DNA of 64,000 nt, taken from NCBI RefSeq assembly GCF_013694365.1, contig NZ_CP059275.1, positions 1,178,001 to 1,242,000 of the forward strand, in the 5' to 3' direction. Shown here one piece after another: positions 17,351-25,052 of this stretch (positions are counted from its first letter, which is position 1; each line of letters starts with the position of its first letter). The DNA is from Limosilactobacillus reuteri. Lineage in GTDB: Bacteria > Bacillota > Bacilli > Lactobacillales > Lactobacillaceae. The translations under genes and the position numbers were made by a program. Below the pieces are notes generated by a model. It was not told the DNA's origin and ran no database searches. It was given only the letters and a program-made list of their open reading frames with translations.

Positions 17351-17992
17351 ATGGAACTAAGTAAATTTATTGGACAAAAAATCAGAAATTTCCGTGAACA
17401 ACGAGGCCTTTCTGTAGAACAACTCGCAGACAAGCTCAATACAACAAGAGCAACTGTAACTAGATATGAATTAGGTTCTAGAAAAGCAAATCAAGATATT
17501 TTATTTAAATTAGCTGAAATCTTCAATGTAAATGTCGATGACTTTTTTCCTGCTAGAGAAAAAAAGCCTTCTAACATTATTTACCCTAAAGAAGGATTAG
17601 AAGTTATATCGATTCCAATTATTGGTGAAATAGCATGTGGAGATCCTATTACGGCAGACGAAAATATTGAAGGATATACCGATGAAATTTTCGAAAAACC
17701 TGTTCCAAGCGGAAATCTTTTTGGGCTCCGTTGTAAAGGGGATAGTATGGAGCCTACTATTCCTAATGGTGCGTTAGCTGTAATTAGAGAGCAACCAGAA
17801 GTTGAAGACGGAGAGATTGCGGCTGTATTAGTTGATGATGATAATGAAGCAACATTAAAACGTGTAAAACACCAAGGAAATCTAGTAATGCTTATGCCTG
17901 ATAACAAAAAATATGATCCAATTATTCTTGACGAAGATCATCCTGGTCGTATTGTTGGAAAGTTAGTTAAATATTCTGTAACCGTAGAGTAA
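17351..17992 (+). CDS. CI-like repressor with LexA/S24 autocleavage domain
   Basis: A 213-residue lysogeny repressor. Residues 1-65 are an XRE helix-turn-helix. Residues 85-213 form the S24 peptidase domain: likely cleavage site at Cys96-Gly97 in EIACGDPI, catalytic Ser132 in GDSMEP and Lys170 in ATLKRV. All catalytic residues are intact, so SOS (RecA)-induced self-cleavage and prophage induction should work. Its Cro-like partner lies just before it in the window. Confidence 0.92.
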   Translation: MELSKFIGQKIRNFREQRGLSVEQLADKLNTTRATVTRYELGSRKANQDILFKLAEIFNVNVDDFFPAREKKPSNIIYPKEGLEVISIPIIGEIACGDPITADENIEGYTDEIFEKPVPSGNLFGLRCKGDSMEPTIPNGALAVIREQPEVEDGEIAAVLVDDDNEATLKRVKHQGNLVMLMPDNKKYDPIILDEDHPGRIVGKLVKYSVTVE

Positions 17993-18577
17993 ATGACTAA
18001 AGGACAAATCATTACTTTAACTTTTATTACTATTTTGTTTGGAGTTGCAAATCTTCAAGATGGAATAGGTCAAGGAATATTCGGCGCTATATTAGGCTTT
18101 GCCATTACATATGGAATTATTTACTGGATAAATAAAAGAAAAGCAATTACTCCAGAAGAAAGAGAAAAAAGACAAACTGAAAAGGCTAAAAAAATACAGC
18201 AAAAGCAACAGCTTAAGCAGAAGAAAGCTCAAGCTAAACTTGAACTGCAAAAGACTAAGCTTAAAGAAAAAGAAATTAAACAGCAGAGGATAGTTGCCGA
18301 GAAAAAAGTTAAGGAAGAGAAGTCTAAAATTAGAGAACGTTCAATTCCAGCTCCTGCTCCAGCGACCTCTTCTTCTGAGCAAAAATTAATGTGTCCTTCT
18401 TGCGGTAGTACAAATATTCAACCTCTAGGACAACACAAGAAGGGATTTTCAGTCGGAAAAGCAGTAGGTGGAGTTGTTCTTACTGGTGGAGTTGGTGCAT
18501 TAGCCGGTTTTGCTGGGAAGAAGACAAAGCAAACCGATTTTGTTTGTATGAATTGTGGTAAACAATTTAAGAAATAA
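17993..18577 (+). CDS. Membrane protein with coiled coil and C-terminal zinc ribbon
   Basis: A 194-residue protein: two hydrophobic segments near residues 5-50, a long Lys/Gln/Glu coiled coil (about 55-115), then CPSCGS, a Gly-rich hydrophobic stretch GGVVLTGGVGALAGFAG and a second CMNCGKQF. The cysteine pairs form a zinc ribbon interrupted by the Gly-rich segment. It lies between repressor and integrase, the usual slot for lysogenic-conversion genes. Function unknown. Confidence 0.65.
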   Translation: MTKGQIITLTFITILFGVANLQDGIGQGIFGAILGFAITYGIIYWINKRKAITPEEREKRQTEKAKKIQQKQQLKQKKAQAKLELQKTKLKEKEIKQQRIVAEKKVKEEKSKIRERSIPAPAPATSSSEQKLMCPSCGSTNIQPLGQHKKGFSVGKAVGGVVLTGGVGALAGFAGKKTKQTDFVCMNCGKQFKK

Positions 18578-19447
18578 ATGAATAAGGCATTCACTATTGG
18601 GGCTGCTATTATGATGTCCTTATCATTAGCAGCATGTGGAAGTAATTCTACAAGTAAAAAATCTAGCACTTCTGAAAGTACATCTTCTGTAAAGCCATCT
18701 GATAAAGCTTCTAATCGTACTTGGACCTATAAAAACAATGTATTTGATGCAGGTGTTGAAACTTATAAGTTCACTAAATCTGAGGTAAGGAATTCTGCTG
18801 AAAGCGGCAAAAAAGTACTCGTTTTGTACTGCGACGTTACCAATAATTCAAAGAAGGAACAAGATCCTTCCAACGCATACATGGTTATCCATGCATACCA
18901 AAAAACAAATACTTCTGATGTCAAATTAGATCCAGGAGCTGGCGTTGAACGTAACGAAAACGGTGATGACCCTCTGCAGCAACTAGAAGACAATTTGAAT
19001 AATAAGTTGCTCCCCGGGAAAACTGTTCATGCTGTTATGATGTTTACACTTAAAAACAGCAATCCGGTTAAGGTAACTTTTGAAAATGCCAATTTTGACA
19101 CTATCGGTTCTAAAACTTATAAGATAAAGAAATTCAATAGTCAAAGTCAAACAAGTGATTCAAACAGCCAACAGCAATTTAGTCAAAGTCAACAACAAAA
19201 TAATACTCAAGGCCAACAGCCTAGCAATAGCCAATCGCAAACTGCTCAATCACAGGCAGGCTCTTCCAGCAATGGTGATGTAAACATTGCTGGGCATAGC
19301 TTTCACCATGAGGACTTTTATGGCACTGATATTTTAGTTGGTAACAATGGCGAAGGTGAAGCTGGCGAATGGGCCGCAAATGATCCTTCTGTTCAAGGAA
19401 ATCCAGATGTTAAAGCTCAACTAAATTCTGCATACGATAACAACTAA
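18578..19447 (+). CDS. DUF5067 lipoprotein, possible lysogenic conversion gene
   Basis: A 289-residue secreted lipoprotein. The signal peptide ends in the lipobox LAACG, so cysteine 20 is predicted to be lipidated. A Ser/Thr/Lys linker precedes a DUF5067-type beta domain (residues about 48-190: WTYKNNVFDAG, VLVLYCDVTNNS), then a Ser/Gln repeat tail. Being expressed from the lysogeny module, it may alter the host surface, for example by superinfection exclusion as known for other prophage lipoproteins (inference). Confidence 0.75.
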   Translation: MNKAFTIGAAIMMSLSLAACGSNSTSKKSSTSESTSSVKPSDKASNRTWTYKNNVFDAGVETYKFTKSEVRNSAESGKKVLVLYCDVTNNSKKEQDPSNAYMVIHAYQKTNTSDVKLDPGAGVERNENGDDPLQQLEDNLNNKLLPGKTVHAVMMFTLKNSNPVKVTFENANFDTIGSKTYKIKKFNSQSQTSDSNSQQQFSQSQQQNNTQGQQPSNSQSQTAQSQAGSSSNGDVNIAGHSFHHEDFYGTDILVGNNGEGEAGEWAANDPSVQGNPDVKAQLNSAYDNN

Positions 19448-20572
19448 ATGGCTCAAATATATAAAAGAAGCGGAAAATGGTCTGTAAGAATTCAGTGGAA
19501 AGATACTGAAGGAAAACGTTTTTCAAAGTCCAAAGCTGGTTTTGCAACAAAAGCACTAGCTAAAAAGTGGGCAGCTGAAATGGAAACTAATCTTAATCGC
19601 GGAATACACATTGAGAAAAAAATTGCTTTTAGTGATTATTACGAAGAATGGGTTAATACTTATAAGCAACCTAAAATCTCAAGTGTAACTCTGAATCGTT
19701 ATATTATAATCGGTAATCTAATTAATGATTATTTCAAAGAAGCTTCTATTAAAGAAATTAACCGTTCTAAATATCAAGAATTTATTAATAAGTATGGAGC
19801 AACTCATGCTATAGCAAGTGTAAAGAAGCTTAATTCAATAATACGGTCTTGTGTACAATCTGCTATCCTTGATGATTATCTGCTTAAAGATTTTACCAAA
19901 GGTGTTACTTTAGCTGCCAATACTAGTAAAACAATGAAGGTAGAATACCCTAATGTAACTGAAATAAGGAAATTATTAACTACTACAATCAATGGAATTA
20001 CTAATAGAAGATACACAAGCCGTTATATGATAGTCACTGCAATATATACTGGAATGAGAAAAGAAGAAATTCAAGCTCTTACCTGGAATGATATTGATTT
20101 TATTCATCATACCATTAATATTGATAAAGCATGGAGAGAAGTAAAAGGAAAAGACGAAACAGACGAACATTTTAATACACATCGCTTTAAACCCACCAAG
20201 AACGAATCATCTACACGTAAAATAAAAGTTAATGAAAAACTACTATTACTACTTAAACAATTGCGCAATAATTCATCAAGTAACCTTGTTTTTATGGATC
20301 AATTTAATACTATCCCTACTAGTACAGCATTAAATAAAACGCTTCGACAAATTATGAGTGATGCAAAATTATCAAAGAAGAATTTTCATTTCCATAGTTT
20401 ACGTCATAGTCACGTTGCTTTACTGTTAAGCAACGGAATAGATATTTATGCAATTAGCAAAAGACTTGGACATAATGATATCACAACCACAATGAACACA
20501 TACGCCTACTTGATTGATGAATATAAAAGTAAAACTGATGACAAAATCGTCCAGGTACTTAGTCAATTTTAA
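19448..20572 (+). CDS. int: Phage tyrosine integrase
   Basis: A 374-residue site-specific recombinase. The N-terminal AP2-like arm-binding domain (MAQIYKRSGKWSVRIQW...), a SAM-like core-binding region, and the catalytic domain carry the conserved set: Arg in GMRKEEIQ, His-x-x-Arg in HSLRHSH, a later GHND, and the nucleophile Tyr in NTYAYL. It is directly next to a tRNA cluster in the window, consistent with tRNA-gene integration. Confidence 0.93.
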   Translation: MAQIYKRSGKWSVRIQWKDTEGKRFSKSKAGFATKALAKKWAAEMETNLNRGIHIEKKIAFSDYYEEWVNTYKQPKISSVTLNRYIIIGNLINDYFKEASIKEINRSKYQEFINKYGATHAIASVKKLNSIIRSCVQSAILDDYLLKDFTKGVTLAANTSKTMKVEYPNVTEIRKLLTTTINGITNRRYTSRYMIVTAIYTGMRKEEIQALTWNDIDFIHHTINIDKAWREVKGKDETDEHFNTHRFKPTKNESSTRKIKVNEKLLLLLKQLRNNSSSNLVFMDQFNTIPTSTALNKTLRQIMSDAKLSKKNFHFHSLRHSHVALLLSNGIDIYAISKRLGHNDITTTMNTYAYLIDEYKSKTDDKIVQVLSQF

Positions 20573-20657
20573 GCCTCTGTGGCGGAATTGGCAGACGCGC
20601 TGGACTCAAAATCCAGTTCCCGTTGAGGGAGTGTGGGTTCGACCCCCACCGGAGGCA
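20573..20657 (+). tRNA. tRNA-Leu (CAA)
   Basis: Cloverleaf with GCCTCTG/CGGAGGC acceptor stem, loop CTCAAAA giving anticodon CAA, a long variable arm, TTCGA T-loop and discriminator A. No CCA encoded. Directly after the integrase gene, so it is the closest candidate for the phage attachment site. Confidence 0.93.
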
Positions 20658-20728
<71 letters not shown>

Positions 20729-20803
20729 GCGGTATTGGTGAAGTTTGGTTAACACACCGGTTTGTGGGTCCGGCACGCGTGGGTTCGAATCCCACATACC
20801 GCC
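20729..20803 (+). tRNA. tRNA-His (GTG)
   Basis: Acceptor GCGGTAT/ATACCGC with discriminator C, which is typical of bacterial tRNA-His; anticodon GTG in TTGTGGG. The usual encoded G(-1) opposite C73 is not in the sequence here, where T of the preceding tRNA comes first. Confidence 0.9.
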
Positions 20804-20874
20804 AGGGATATAGTTAAACGGTATAACTACGGTCTCCAAAACCGTCATTGTGGGTTCGATTCCTACTATCCCTG
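20804..20874 (+). tRNA. tRNA-Trp (CCA)
   Basis: Acceptor AGGGATA/TATCCCT with discriminator G, anticodon loop CTCCAAA (CCA). 71 bases. Confidence 0.93.
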
Positions 20875-20957
20875 GGGGGAGTAGCGAAGTCTGGCTAAAC
20901 GCGACGGTCTGTAAAACCGTTCCTTCGGGTTCGGTGGTTCGAATCCACTCTCCCCCA
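20875..20957 (+). tRNA. tRNA-Tyr (GTA)
   Basis: Acceptor GGGGGAG/CTCCCCC with discriminator A, anticodon loop CTGTAAA (GTA), and a long variable arm as expected for bacterial tRNA-Tyr. Confidence 0.93.
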
Positions 20958-21030
20958 GGCTCGGTAGCTCAGTTGGTAGAGCAACGGATTGAAGCTCCGT
21001 GTGTCGGCGGTTCGATTCCGTCCCGCGCCA
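20958..21030 (+). tRNA. tRNA-Phe (GAA)
   Basis: Anticodon loop TTGAAGC (GAA), T-loop TTCGATT, discriminator A. The acceptor stem GGCTCGG/CCGCGCC has a T-C mismatch at pair 4-69; the rest pairs. 73 bases. Confidence 0.88.
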
Positions 21031-21032
21031 AA

Positions 21033-21105
21033 TGGAGGATACAGGGCTCGAACCTGTGACCCCCTGCTTGTAAGGCAGATGCTCTCCCAACTGAGCTAAT
21101 CCTCC
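21033..21105 (-). tRNA. tRNA-Val (TAC), minus-strand copy
   Basis: Exact reverse complement of the tRNA-Val at 21190-21262. Acceptor GGAGGAT/ATCCTCC and anticodon TAC on the minus strand. Confidence 0.85.
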
Positions 21106-21110
21106 AAAAG

Positions 21111-21182
21111 TGACCCGTGCGGGATTTGAACCCACGATACCAGCGTGAAAGGCTGGTGTCTTAACCACTTGACTAACGGGTC
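21111..21182 (-). tRNA. tRNA-Glu (TTC), minus-strand copy
   Basis: Exact reverse complement of the tRNA-Glu at 21263-21334, separated from the minus tRNA-Val by five bases. On the minus strand the order is Glu, then Val. Confidence 0.85.
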
Positions 21183-21189
21183 ATATTAA

Positions 21190-21262
21190 GGAGGATTAGC
21201 TCAGTTGGGAGAGCATCTGCCTTACAAGCAGGGGGTCACAGGTTCGAGCCCTGTATCCTCCA
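21190..21262 (+). tRNA. tRNA-Val (TAC)
   Basis: Acceptor GGAGGAT/ATCCTCC, anticodon loop CTTACAA (TAC), discriminator A. Duplicates the minus-strand copy at 21033. 73 bases. Confidence 0.92.
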
Positions 21263-21334
21263 GACCCGTTAGTCAAGTGGTTAAGACACCAGCCTTTCAC
21301 GCTGGTATCGTGGGTTCAAATCCCGCACGGGTCA
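21263..21334 (+). tRNA. tRNA-Glu (TTC)
   Basis: Acceptor GACCCGT/ACGGGTC, anticodon loop CTTTCAC (TTC), discriminator A. Duplicates the minus-strand copy at 21111. Confidence 0.92.
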
Positions 21335-21426
21335 GGAGAGTTGTCCGAGCTGGCCGAAGGAGCATCATTGGAAATGATGTATACGGGTTAAAGCCTGTAT
21401 CAAGGGTTCGAATCCCTTACTCTCCG
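21335..21426 (+). tRNA. tRNA-Ser (GGA)
   Basis: Acceptor GGAGAGT/ACTCTCC with discriminator G, anticodon loop TTGGAAA (GGA), and the long variable arm of class II tRNAs. 92 bases. Confidence 0.93.
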
Positions 21427-21546
21427 AGTGTGGTGATGATGGCTTGAAGGATACACCTGTACCCATGCCGAACACAGAAGTTAAGCTTCAACACGCCGAA
21501 AGTAGTTGGGGGATCGCTCCCTGCGAGGATAGGACGTTGCCACGCA
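21427..21546 (+). rRNA. rrf: 5S rRNA
   Basis: Begins (A)GTGTGGTGATGATGGC, contains CACCTGTACCCATGCCGAACACAG and ends TTGCCACGC that pairs with the 5' end, all standard for Firmicutes 5S rRNA (about 117 bases core). Followed one base later by its own inverse copy. Confidence 0.93.
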
Positions 21547-21547
21547 A

Positions 21548-21667
21548 TGCGTGGCAACGTCCTATCCTCGCAGGGAGCGATCCCCCAACTACTTTCGGCG
21601 TGTTGAAGCTTAACTTCTGTGTTCGGCATGGGTACAGGTGTATCCTTCAAGCCATCATCACCACACT
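21548..21667 (-). rRNA. rrf: 5S rRNA, inverse copy
   Basis: Reverse complement of 21427-21546 over its full 120 bases with one base between the copies. On the minus strand the 5S is preceded by the 23S-5S spacer and 23S 3' end, the normal rRNA operon order, so this copy is in its natural context. Confidence 0.9.
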
Positions 21668-21745
21668 CTTTGTCCCTTCGGACGAGAGCTTGTGCTCTCA
21701 AAACTAAATCCTATCTATTCTCTTCCAATAAACCTTACCGCTCCT
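21668..21745 (-). other. 23S-5S rRNA spacer
   Basis: Minus-strand spacer between 23S and 5S rRNA; contains the inverted repeat GAGAGCACAAGCTCTC. No gene. It belongs to the rRNA operon transcript. Confidence 0.7.
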
Positions 21746-21796
21746 TGGTTAAGTCCTCGACCGATTAGTAATGGTCCGCTCCATGCCTCACGGCAC
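21746..21796 (-). rRNA. rrl: 23S rRNA, 3' end fragment
   Basis: On the minus strand reads GTGCCGTGAGGCATGGAGCG ... ACTAATCGGTCGAGGACTTAACCA, the conserved 23S terminus. Only about 50 bases are present; at 21796/21797 the sequence changes abruptly into group II intron maturase coding sequence, so the rRNA is cut off by a junction. Confidence 0.8.
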
Positions 21797-22381
21797 ATCT
21801 ATCTAAATGAGTTGGACAAAGAGTTGACTAGACGTGGTCATCACTTTGTGCGCTATGCGGATGATTGTAACATCTATGTTAAAAGTCAACGAGCCGGAGA
21901 ACGAGTAATGCGAAGCATTACCCAGTTTCTAGAAAAGCGCCTGAAAGTTAAAGTGAACCCAGCTAAACAATCGCAACAACGAGTAAAGAAAGCGCTGAAG
22001 TTATTAACTAAACGTAATCGTTGAATATCTCTGACAAGAATATTTGAAGAAATTCATCGAAAAATGCGTGGGTGGCTTCAGTACTACTCAATTGGGAAAC
22101 TAACTAACTTTATTCAACGCCTCGACAAGTGGTTGAGGGTTCGAATAAGGCAGTATATCTGGAAGCAATGGAAAAAGTTTAAAACTAAGGTAACTAACTT
22201 ACAGAAGTTGGGGCTGTCCCAGCGTGATGCATATGTCCTCGATGTCTTCGCTAGTACCCGCAAGGGCTACTGGCGAACTGCACATAGTAAGACCTTGAGC
22301 TATTCTCTAACTAATAGAAAACTGGAACAACTTGGACTTATGAATGTGTCCAAGACGCTCCAGTCAATTCAATGTGATTAA
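21797..22381 (+). pseudogene. Group II intron reverse transcriptase/maturase remnant, copy A
   Basis: Encodes the last part of an LtrA-like protein: palm segment with the catalytic YADD (residues HFVRYADDCNIYVKS), thumb region, then after an in-frame TGA at 22022-22024 and 39 further in-frame bases the maturase domain (GWLQYYSIGKLTNFIQRL). There is no start or finger domain, because the frame begins abruptly at the 23S junction. The TGA falls in NR-x-ISLTRIF where homologues often have Gly, so a nonsense mutation is likely. The element cannot be active. Confidence 0.85.
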
Positions 22382-22467
22382 GTTGTCGAACCGCCGTATA
22401 CGGAACCGTACATACGGTGGTGTGAGAGGTCGATAATTGAACTAATCAATTATCTCCTACTCGATTG
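22382..22467 (+). ncRNA. Group II intron 3' end, domains V and VI
   Basis: Just after the maturase stop, ACCGCCGTA and TACGGTGGT pair as the domain V helix (about 22390-22421), followed by GTGTGAGAGG and a domain VI-like hairpin GATAATTGA/TCAATTATC, with the intron presumably ending near CTCGATT. The domain V cap is shorter than a normal GNRA hairpin, so the ribozyme may be decayed too. Confidence 0.65.
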
Positions 22468-22475
22468 TCTTTAAT

Positions 22476-22703
22476 ATCTATCTAAATGAGTTGGACAAAG
22501 AGTTGACTAGACGTGGTCATCACTTTGTGCGCTATGCGGATGATTGTAACATCTATGTTAAAAGTCAACGAGCCGGAGAACGAGTAATGCGAAGCATTAC
22601 CCAGTTTCTAGAAAAGCGCCTGAAAGTTAAAGTGAACCCAGCTAAACAATCGCAACAACGAGTAAAGAAAGCGCTGAAGTTATTAACTAAACGTAATCGT
22701 TGA
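22476..22703 (+). pseudogene. Group II intron reverse transcriptase fragment, copy B
   Basis: Identical to 21797-22024: palm domain with YADD, ending at the same TGA. A TTG at 22491 could start a 70-residue product. Lacks fingers and the N-terminal half, so not functional. Confidence 0.8.
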
Positions 22704-23021
22704 ATGCGTGGGTGGCTTCAGTACTACTCAATTGGGAAACTAACTAACTTTATTCAACGCCTCGACAAGTGGTTGAGGGTTCGAATAAGGCAGTATATCT
22801 GGAAGCAATGGAAAAAGTTTAAAACTAAGGTAACTAACTTACAGAAGTTGGGGCTGTCCCAGCGTGATGCATATGTCCTCGATGTCTTCGCTAGTACCCG
22901 CAAGGGCTACTGGCGAACTGCACATAGTAAGACCTTGAGCTATTCTCTAACTAATAGAAAACTGGAACAACTTGGACTTATGAATGTGTCCAAGACGCTC
23001 CAGTCAATTCAATGTGATTAA
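22704..23021 (+). pseudogene. Group II intron maturase-domain fragment, copy B
   Basis: 105-residue piece identical to 22064-22381, starting MRGWLQYYSIGKLTNF and ending SIQCD. Compared with copy A the 39 bases between the TGA and this ATG are missing, as expected if the two open frames were cut out separately and joined. Confidence 0.8.
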
Positions 23022-23630
23022 ATGGATGGTAGTATTTCTGGTGAAACGGCATATAATACTGATCCTTATACATCGGGAAAAATGGGAGTTAGTTTGACTT
23101 CAGTGGAAAAGCTTAAGCGAGCAGTAAAGATGGCGCGTGATAATAAGCTTCAACTAGCTGTGCATGCGATGGGCGATAAAGCAATTCAAACAGTGATTGA
23201 TGTAACAAAAGAGATGGCGCCATGGCTAACAACGATGCCATCAGTAAGAATTAAGCATGCCTCCTTAATGACTGATCAAATGTTTACAGAGATTGCTAAT
23301 AGTAAAATGAACTATGCGTTAGTCACACAACCAATCTTTTTCTTTGCGGAAGATGAATCCTATCGTCATTATCTTTCACCAGCCCAGTTTAAATTAGCTT
23401 ACCGCGTTAAAACAATGTTGAATTCTCAAGCAATGTTAGGCTTGAGTTCGGATGCCCCATGTACGCCATGGGCAGAACCTGATAGCCCGTTTTATAGTAT
23501 TTATGCGGCTGTAACAAGAAAGGCCGCGGACTTTGTTATCTTAAATGATGATATCTTTACAGTTGCTCATAGTAAACTTAAAAATATCCACGTGAATGAA
23601 ACTTGGATGGCAGGGAAGAGAGTTATGTAG
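23022..23630 (+). pseudogene. Amidohydrolase (YtcJ-like), truncated
   Basis: 202 residues of a metal-dependent amidohydrolase that is normally over 500 residues. The start MDGSISGETA is an internal family motif (normally preceded by VKLF), and HAMGDKA and GLSSDAPCTPW are further active-site region motifs. After SIYAAVTR the text jumps to KAADFVILNDDIF, skipping the helical section and the APGK-type strand that normally lie between, so there is an internal deletion of several tens of residues. Both N-terminal metal ligands are missing. Not functional. Confidence 0.8.
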
Positions 23631-25052
23631 ATGCCCATTAATGATTTCTCCCACTACCAACTTACCTGGTACCCCGACAAAAATAAGCTGACGCGACCAA
23701 TTTATAAAAGCTTGCTTGACCAACTAAAGTCAGCGATTGAGCGTGGAATTCTTACACCCGGAACGAAACTGCCCCCGCAACGCGAACTCGCCGATTATCT
23801 CGACATTAATTTCACCACCGTTACTCGTACTTACAAATTAAGTGCGCAACTTGGTTTAACTTATGGAATTCATGGTAAAGGAACCTTTGTTAACTCAAAT
23901 GGTATCGATCCGTTAACTGCCAATTCTCCTTTGACCCGTACCATTGATCTTGGCTTTGTTGCTTCCTTTGAACAGACAAACCACCTCCTTGACAATATTC
24001 TTAGCAACACTGTCAAGCAAGGCGCCTCGCAACTTCTAACCTATGACTCACCAACCGGGCGTCCGATTGATAAGGAGGCTTTTCAGCATTATCTTGACTG
24101 GCTTGGCGTGAGATTAACTCCTACTCAGCATATCCTTATTACAGCGGGAGGAGAAAACTCACTTACATTACTGTTAATGACCTTATTTTCAAGTGGCGAT
24201 AAGATTGCTGTCGACGAATTTACCTATGCCAACCTGATTGCAACCGCGCAACTAAATAATCTCCATTTAGTTGCGATAAAAAATGATCAAGGCGGGATGA
24301 ATATTGAAGCATTAAAACACGCTTGTCAAAACAACAATCTAGCTGGCCTGTATCTCATGCCGGAATATAGTAACCCGACTGGCACTGTTCTCTCGATGGC
24401 TCGCCGGAAAGAAATCGCAACGATTGCACAAGAATATGGGCTAAAAATAATTGAAGATGACTACCTAAGTTTTCTTAGTAAACTCAATCCAGAACAGCCA
24501 CCCAAAATAATGGAGTTATTACCAGACCAGACTTGTTACGTTTGCAGCATGTCAAAAGTTCTTGCATCAGGACTCCGTGTTGGTTATCTAGTTTTCCCAG
24601 CACAGCTAGCCCAGCAAATTAAAAATGGCTTCTTCAACACAACAGTCAAAACTTCAACTCTCAATACAGCAATTGCATCCACGGCAATAAAAGAGCATGT
24701 CGTCCAACAAATAATTCAAAATAAAGTCAACCTTGCCAAACAAGCTAATATCCTTTTTGAACAATATTTCCCGACTGCTCCTACAAACCAATTAACCGAC
24801 TATGCCTTTTTTCGTCGATTACCGCTTAAAAGTATTCAAAATACAGCCAAGATCGAACAAGCCCTTGCTAATATAAATATCCGTTGTTTTGGCTCTGATC
24901 GTTTTCAAATTAACGCTTCTTCAAATGACCATTTTCTCCGTGTTTCATTGTCCGCAAATAAGTCACTTGATGAGTTAGAAACAGGCCTAAAAAGATTACG
25001 CGAGTTTTTACAGAAAGCTAATTTAAAAAGTGATGTTAAGAATTTTTCCTAG
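23631..25052 (+). CDS. MocR-family GntR regulator with aminotransferase domain
   Basis: A 473-residue PLP-dependent transcription factor. N-terminal GntR winged helix: IYKSLLDQLKSAIERGIL, LPPQRELADYLDINFTTVTRTY. C-terminal class I aminotransferase fold: EYSNPTGTVLS, IIEDDYLSFL, and the PLP-binding lysine in CSMSKVLASGLRVGY. MocR proteins sense PLP or amino compounds and usually control a neighbour. Here the neighbour is azlCD, a branched-chain amino acid exporter, so it may regulate amino acid efflux (inference). Confidence 0.88.
   Translation: MPINDFSHYQLTWYPDKNKLTRPIYKSLLDQLKSAIERGILTPGTKLPPQRELADYLDINFTTVTRTYKLSAQLGLTYGIHGKGTFVNSNGIDPLTANSPLTRTIDLGFVASFEQTNHLLDNILSNTVKQGASQLLTYDSPTGRPIDKEAFQHYLDWLGVRLTPTQHILITAGGENSLTLLLMTLFSSGDKIAVDEFTYANLIATAQLNNLHLVAIKNDQGGMNIEALKHACQNNNLAGLYLMPEYSNPTGTVLSMARRKEIATIAQEYGLKIIEDDYLSFLSKLNPEQPPKIMELLPDQTCYVCSMSKVLASGLRVGYLVFPAQLAQQIKNGFFNTTVKTSTLNTAIASTAIKEHVVQQIIQNKVNLAKQANILFEQYFPTAPTNQLTDYAFFRRLPLKSIQNTAKIEQALANINIRCFGSDRFQINASSNDHFLRVSLSANKSLDELETGLKRLREFLQKANLKSDVKNFS

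Noticed and set aside
21417-21707. Mirror-image open frames over the 5S palindrome
   Set aside because: Both come from 5S rRNA sequence in the two orientations; not protein genes.
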